From Thauera sp. (GTDB taxonomy: Bacteria > Pseudomonadota > Gammaproteobacteria > Burkholderiales > Rhodocyclaceae), in assembly GCA_023150215.1 (NCBI GenBank), contig JAKLLJ010000139.1:1-8308 (forward strand): a stretch of 8,308 bases of DNA, given 5' to 3'. The notes beneath the pieces were generated by a model. The model worked only from the letters and a program-made list of their open reading frames with translations. It did no database searches and had not been told where the DNA came from. Below, piece after piece: positions 5,745 through 8,308 of this stretch. Numbering within the stretch: the first letter of the stretch is position 1; the number at the start of each line of letters is the position of its first letter. Both the position numbers and the translations under genes were made by a program.

Positions 5745-5890
5745 ACTAGGCACCGTCCCGGCTCGATCCTTGCGCGGCGCAAATCCGGGCATCCAGGCCG
5801 GGCACTCGAAGTGGCGCCGGGCGTCGCGGCCGCAGCCTGCTCCCGTAGTAGACTGTTTGCCCGAACACAACACCCGTCAAGGACTTCGTC

Positions 5891-6301
5891 ATGGCCGGCC
5901 GCAACAAGAACCTGCCGCTCGTCTATTCCTGCTCCGGCTGCTCGAGCGCCGCGCAGATGGCCAACCACATCGCACTGCGCCTCGACCACGAAGGCGAGGC
6001 TGAAATGTCGTGCATCGCCGGCGTCGGCGGCAACGTGCCCAAGCTGGTGAAGATCGCCCGTTCGGGCCGCCCGATCCTCGCCCTCGACGGCTGCGCGCTC
6101 GAATGCACCGCCAGCAGCCTGGCCGAGCGCGGCGTGCAGCCCGCGGTTCATCTGCTGCTCAACGAACAGGGTGTCAAGAAGCGCTACGCGAGCGATTTCG
6201 ATGCCGCCGAGGCCGAACAGGTCTTCCAGCACGCGCGAGCGGAGGCACGTGCGCTCCAGCAGACGATGCCGCGCGCACCATCGCCCGACGCGGTCCACTG
6301 A
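5891..6301 (+). CDS. Putative zinc-binding protein, DGC domain
   Basis: A 136-residue soluble protein recognised by the conserved cysteine pattern of the DGC family: YSCSGCSSAAQMAN (Cys14, Cys17), MSCIAGVGG (Cys41) and the eponymous DGC in LDGCALEC (Cys68, Cys72). These five cysteines are predicted to bind zinc or take part in redox chemistry; the biochemical role is not established. The C-terminal 35 residues are helical and Ala/Glu/Arg-rich, then unstructured. There is no signal peptide, so it is cytoplasmic. AAGGA 7 bases before the ATG is the ribosome binding site. It is divergent from the dehydrogenase, with 155 bases between the starts. A TAGACT (5849-5854) could be a -10, but no -35 fits. 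Confidence 0.88.
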   Translation: MAGRNKNLPLVYSCSGCSSAAQMANHIALRLDHEGEAEMSCIAGVGGNVPKLVKIARSGRPILALDGCALECTASSLAERGVQPAVHLLLNEQGVKKRYASDFDAAEAEQVFQHARAEARALQQTMPRAPSPDAVH

Positions 6302-6333
6302 TCGCGGCACGCCCGCCGGCGGCAACGGCGCGA

Positions 6334-6355
6334 GCACGCACCGCCACAGGCGTGC
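6334..6355. repeat. Inverted repeat between convergent genes
   Basis: GCACGC and GCGTGC are 6-bp perfect arms separated by 10 bases, in the 84-base gap between the DGC gene and the convergent FMN reductase gene. No T-run follows. It might end or protect the DGC transcript; chance is not excluded at this GC content. Confidence 0.25.
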
Positions 6356-6383
6356 AAGCTGCCGATGCGGCGCAGCGCGACGC

Positions 6384-6398
6384 GCTCAGGCCCTGAGC
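6384..6398. repeat. 15-bp near-perfect inverted repeat over the FMN reductase stop codon
   Basis: GCTCAGG and CCTGAGC are 7-bp perfect arms around a single C. The repeat covers the last codons and stop (TGA at 6388-6386, minus strand) of the FMN reductase gene. As RNA it would form a 5-bp stem with a 5-base loop. It lacks a T-run. Confidence 0.25.
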
Positions 6399-6973
6399 CT
6401 GCGCGCCGTATCGACCAGCGCGCCCGCCAGTGTGTCGAGCATCTCCTGCTGCGCGGCGTCGCGCAGGCGCTCATCGTCACCCACCGCCTCGCCCGCCCTA
6501 CCCACCGCGAGCTGCTGCGGGATCACCTGCATGCCGAGGTAGCCGAGCACGTCGCGGACATGGAACAGCACGCGCATGCCGCCGAGCGCCCCCGGCGAGC
6601 TGCCGACCACCGCCGCCACGCGACCGACATACACCTTGCCGCCCGAGCGCTCCGGGTCGGCCGGGTTGGGCCGCGAGCACCAGTCGAGGGTGTTCTTGAG
6701 CAGTGGCGTGAGCGAGCCGTTGTATTCGGGATTGACCACCAGCAGGCCGTCGCTCGCGTGCAGCACGCGCTGCAGGCGGACAATGGCCTCGGGCAGACCG
6801 GCGGCGGCTTCGAGATCGCCGTCGTAGAGCGGCGCCGGATAGTCGTCGAGCTCGATCCGCTCGACCTCGGCGCCCGCCGCGCCGAGCGCCCGCGCGCACG
6901 CCACCGCCACCCGGCGCGACAGCGCCTCGCGCCGGCGGCTACCGGCCAGCACCACGATACGGGGCTTGTTCAT
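6386..6973 (-). CDS. NAD(P)H-dependent FMN reductase family flavoprotein
   Basis: A 195-residue flavodoxin-fold reductase (NADPH_dep_FMN_red family, which includes chromate and quinone reductases such as ChrR/YieF and azoreductase-like enzymes). The FMN phosphate loop is GSRRREALSR (11-20). The family signature PEYNGSLTPLLKNTLDW spans 82-98, and the second flavin-contact loop GSSPGALGGMR spans 124-134. It probably transfers electrons from NAD(P)H through bound FMN to a quinone, metal or xenobiotic; the physiological acceptor cannot be told. GGTGGAG 8 bases before the ATG is a good ribosome binding site. It lies 32 bases after the DUF3617 gene on the same strand, so the two are probably co-transcribed. 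Confidence 0.9.
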   Translation of the reverse strand: MNKPRIVVLAGSRRREALSRRVAVACARALGAAGAEVERIELDDYPAPLYDGDLEAAAGLPEAIVRLQRVLHASDGLLVVNPEYNGSLTPLLKNTLDWCSRPNPADPERSGGKVYVGRVAAVVGSSPGALGGMRVLFHVRDVLGYLGMQVIPQQLAVGRAGEAVGDDERLRDAAQQEMLDTLAGALVDTARRLRA

Positions 6974-7005
6974 AGTCGAGACTCCACCCGGGGCCCCATT
7001 CCTGC

Positions 7006-7524
7006 TCAGCGCGCCGGCGGGCGAATCGGCTCACCCAGGTTCAGGTTACCCACGCCATCCTGCCCTTTGATCAGGAACTTGCCTTCGGGCAGATCGCTTT
7101 TGCAGGGGGCGAGCCGACGTCCGTCGATCTCCGTCTTCGCCACCTTCACACCGTCGGCCGTTGACGAAAAGGTGGTCGTGAACTCGCCCTGGAAGTTGTA
7201 CTTGAAGTCGCCGAAGAACTTTCCCTCGACCACGGCAGGACCACCCTTGGCGTCACAAACCGCCTGGTAATAGCTGTAGTGCTCGTCCTTGCTCCAGCGC
7301 TCGTCGCGGCAATTGGCGAGCGCGCTGCCCGGGTGCGCCAGGACGTCGTCGCGGACAGGCGAGCCGACGCAGATATGGAAGCTCGATGTTTGCGCGGCTG
7401 CATCCACGGCTGCCGTGTTCATCAACCACAGCCCGGACATGCGATTCGGGCCGTCCATCGGTGTGGGCGAAGCGTGTGCGGTAGCAGCAAGGGTGGTCGT
7501 CAGCAGCAGAAGCAAGCGGCGCAT
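7006..7524 (-). CDS. Exported DUF3617-type protein
   Basis: A 172-residue protein with a Sec signal peptide: MRR, a leucine-rich core (residues 4-9), and a likely cleavage site after AHA (16-18). The mature part has a GLW motif (31-33) and four cysteines (52, 72, 90, 141), suggesting two disulfides in the periplasm. It also has a beta-rich region FFGDFKYNFQGEFTTTF (103-119). This matches the DUF3617 pattern of small secreted proteins, whose function is unknown. The frame is open 82 codons upstream, but ATG 7524 is chosen because it begins the signal peptide and has AGAGGA 7 bases in front. It stands 122 bases after regA and 32 bases before the FMN reductase gene. Confidence 0.8.
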   Translation of the reverse strand: MRRLLLLLTTTLAATAHASPTPMDGPNRMSGLWLMNTAAVDAAAQTSSFHICVGSPVRDDVLAHPGSALANCRDERWSKDEHYSYYQAVCDAKGGPAVVEGKFFGDFKYNFQGEFTTTFSSTADGVKVAKTEIDGRRLAPCKSDLPEGKFLIKGQDGVGNLNLGEPIRPPAR

Positions 7525-7575
7525 GGTCGGATCCTCTCGGGCGGTGCGGGGTGAATAAGCTCGGGCGGACTGAAG

Positions 7576-7605
7576 ATTAGAGCCGAACGGACCTGTTTGA
7601 ACAGG
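7576..7605 (-). promoter_or_regulatory. Candidate promoter and operator-like repeat upstream of the DUF3617 gene
   Basis: On the minus strand TCTAAT (7581-7576) matches the -10 consensus at five of six positions. The position of its -35 (16-18 bases upstream) is covered by an inverted repeat, CCTGTT and AACAGG with a 2-base centre (7592-7605). A dimeric protein bound there would cover the -35. The -35 itself is poor (TGTTCA, three of six with a 16-base spacer), as is common for regulated promoters. A 10-bp palindrome CGAGCGCTCG lies further upstream (7636-7645), next to the regA stop. Confidence 0.35.
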
Positions 7606-7646
7606 GGGCGTCGCGCCGGGATCGATAAGCTCCACCGAGCGCTCGC

Positions 7647-8189
7647 TCAGCCCCCCGACGGCGGGCGCGCAAGCTTGCGCTGCAGCGTGCGGCGATGCAT
7701 CTGCAGCGCACGCGCGGTCGCCGAGATGTTGCCGTCGTTCTCGGCGAGCACGCGCTGGATGTGCTCCCACTCCAGGCGGTCAACCGACATCGGCGCATCG
7801 GGAGCGCGGTCCTCGAGCACGACTTCCTCGGCCCGCAATGCGCGCACGATGCTGTCGACATCGGCAGGCTTGGCGAGATACTGGATCGCCCCAAGCTTCA
7901 CCGCATCCACCGCGGTGGCGATGCTGGCGTAGCCCGTCAGCACCAGGATGCGCGCGCCCGGGGTCGCGTCCAGCAGCGGGCGGATCAGCTTGAGGCCGGA
8001 CTCGCCGCCGATGTTGAGGTCGAGCACGATGAATTCGGGCTCGTGATCACGGGCGAGTTCGAGCGCACCTTCGCAGTCGGTGGCGCCGTAAGTGTCGAAG
8101 CCGCGCTGGCCGAGCGCACGTACGAGCACCTTGTTGAAGGCCGGATCGTCATCGACGACGAGCAGGCAGGGCGCGTTTTCCGGGATCAT
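7647..8189 (-). CDS. regA: RegA/PrrA/ActR-type response regulator
   Basis: A 180-residue regulator with a receiver domain (about 8-120), a short linker and a Fis-type helix-turn-helix. The receiver has acidic residues Asp13-15, phosphoacceptor Asp57 in VLDLN, Thr85 in LTGYASIATAV and Lys107 in AKPAD. The C-terminal stretch RLEWEHIQRVL (138-148) and the helix NISATARALQMHRRTLQRKL (154-173) are the near-invariant RegA DNA-binding signature. In other proteobacteria this regulator, phosphorylated by RegB, controls respiration, denitrification, carbon or nitrogen fixation and related redox functions. Which genes it controls here is not visible. It is translationally coupled to the kinase through an ATGA overlap. 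Confidence 0.94.
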   Translation of the reverse strand: MIPENAPCLLVVDDDPAFNKVLVRALGQRGFDTYGATDCEGALELARDHEPEFIVLDLNIGGESGLKLIRPLLDATPGARILVLTGYASIATAVDAVKLGAIQYLAKPADVDSIVRALRAEEVVLEDRAPDAPMSVDRLEWEHIQRVLAENDGNISATARALQMHRRTLQRKLARPPSGG

Positions 8190-8308
8190 CGGGCAACCTG
8201 TTCGGGGATCAGCATGCGCGCAATCGTGCCACCGCCGGGCCGGGAACGGAACTCCAGGCGACCGCCATGATGCTCGATGGCCGCATGCGCCAGCATCAGG
8301 CCGACGCC
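8186..8308 (-). CDS. regB: C-terminus of a RegB-like sensor histidine kinase (partial, runs off right edge)
   Basis: The last 40 codons of a histidine kinase, ending in TGA at 8188-8186 that overlaps the regA ATG as ATGA. The fragment begins with the ATP-binding G2 box GVGLMLAHAAIEHHGG and continues with RLEFRSRPGGGTIARMLIP, the usual end of a HATPase domain. The partner of a RegA regulator is normally RegB/PrrB/ActS, a membrane redox sensor. That identity is inferred from the neighbour, because the membrane domain, quinone-binding site, redox cysteine and phosphorylated histidine lie outside the window. Confidence 0.85.
   Translation of the reverse strand, partial: GVGLMLAHAAIEHHGGRLEFRSRPGGGTIARMLIPEQVAR

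Noticed and set aside
4842..6050. 402-codon plus-strand open frame
   Set aside because: It is antisense to the FMN-dependent dehydrogenase and out of frame with the DGC gene; no recognisable domain.
6365..7270. 301-codon plus-strand open frame
   Set aside because: It is antisense to the FMN reductase and DUF3617 genes, both with clear motifs or a signal peptide; composition is that of a shadow frame.
7592..7605. CCTGTT/AACAGG as a LexA (SOS) box
   Set aside because: The CTGT and ACAG halves are separated by 4 bases rather than the 8 of the proteobacterial LexA site, and the downstream genes are not SOS-like.
7525..7646. RegA binding sites (GCGNC-type half-sites) upstream of the DUF3617 gene
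   Set aside because: Half-sites such as GCGAC and GACGC occur, but with only four fixed bases they are everywhere in DNA this GC-rich, so they carry no weight.
7525..7770. 82-codon N-terminal extension of the DUF3617 gene
   Set aside because: It would bury a clear signal peptide inside the protein and overlap the regA 3' end; the inner ATG has a good ribosome binding site.

Overview
The window is a dense, very GC-rich stretch of ordinary chromosome. The protein families point to a betaproteobacterium, most likely Rhodocyclales (Thauera/Azoarcus-like). The main reasons are a RegB/RegA-type redox two-component pair, a DUF1840 protein, a YqjD/YqjE/YqjK-type operon, and a flavin-dependent hydroxy-acid dehydrogenase closest in motifs to (S)-mandelate dehydrogenase, typical of aromatic-degrading genera. 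This taxonomic call is an inference from family content. No RNA genes, insertion sequences, phage genes or CRISPR arrays were seen.

Layout. The first 60 bases (minus strand) are the signal peptide of an exported protein that runs off the left edge. After a 306-base gap comes a plus-strand envelope-stress-type operon: a DUF883 (YqjD/ElaB-like) gene, a DUF1469 (YqjE-like) membrane protein and a YqjK-like protein. The DUF883 gene carries an in-frame TAG at codon 8, just after a good ribosome binding site and ATG. The last gene overlaps the 3' end of the next gene by 68 bases, tail to tail.

A nucleobase-salvage block follows. upp (uracil phosphoribosyltransferase) and an NCS2 uracil/xanthine-type permease lie on the minus strand and are probably co-transcribed. 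They are divergent from an hpt-like purine phosphoribosyltransferase on the plus strand, which is followed 17 bases later by a DUF1840 gene. The permease imports bases and the two transferases trap them as nucleotides using PRPP. The shared intergenic region holds a 12-bp perfect palindrome and candidate promoters.

A minus-strand FMN-dependent 2-hydroxy-acid dehydrogenase is convergent with the DUF1840 gene (7-base gap) and divergent from a small cysteine-rich DGC-domain protein. The right end is all minus strand. In transcription order it holds the C-terminus of a RegB-like sensor kinase, its regulator RegA (ATGA overlap), a secreted four-cysteine DUF3617 protein, and an NAD(P)H-dependent FMN reductase.

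No wholly novel system is evident. The best second looks are the early amber codon in the DUF883 gene, the unusual substrate-site and NAT-motif residues of the permease, and the palindromes in the upp/hpt and DUF3617 upstream regions.
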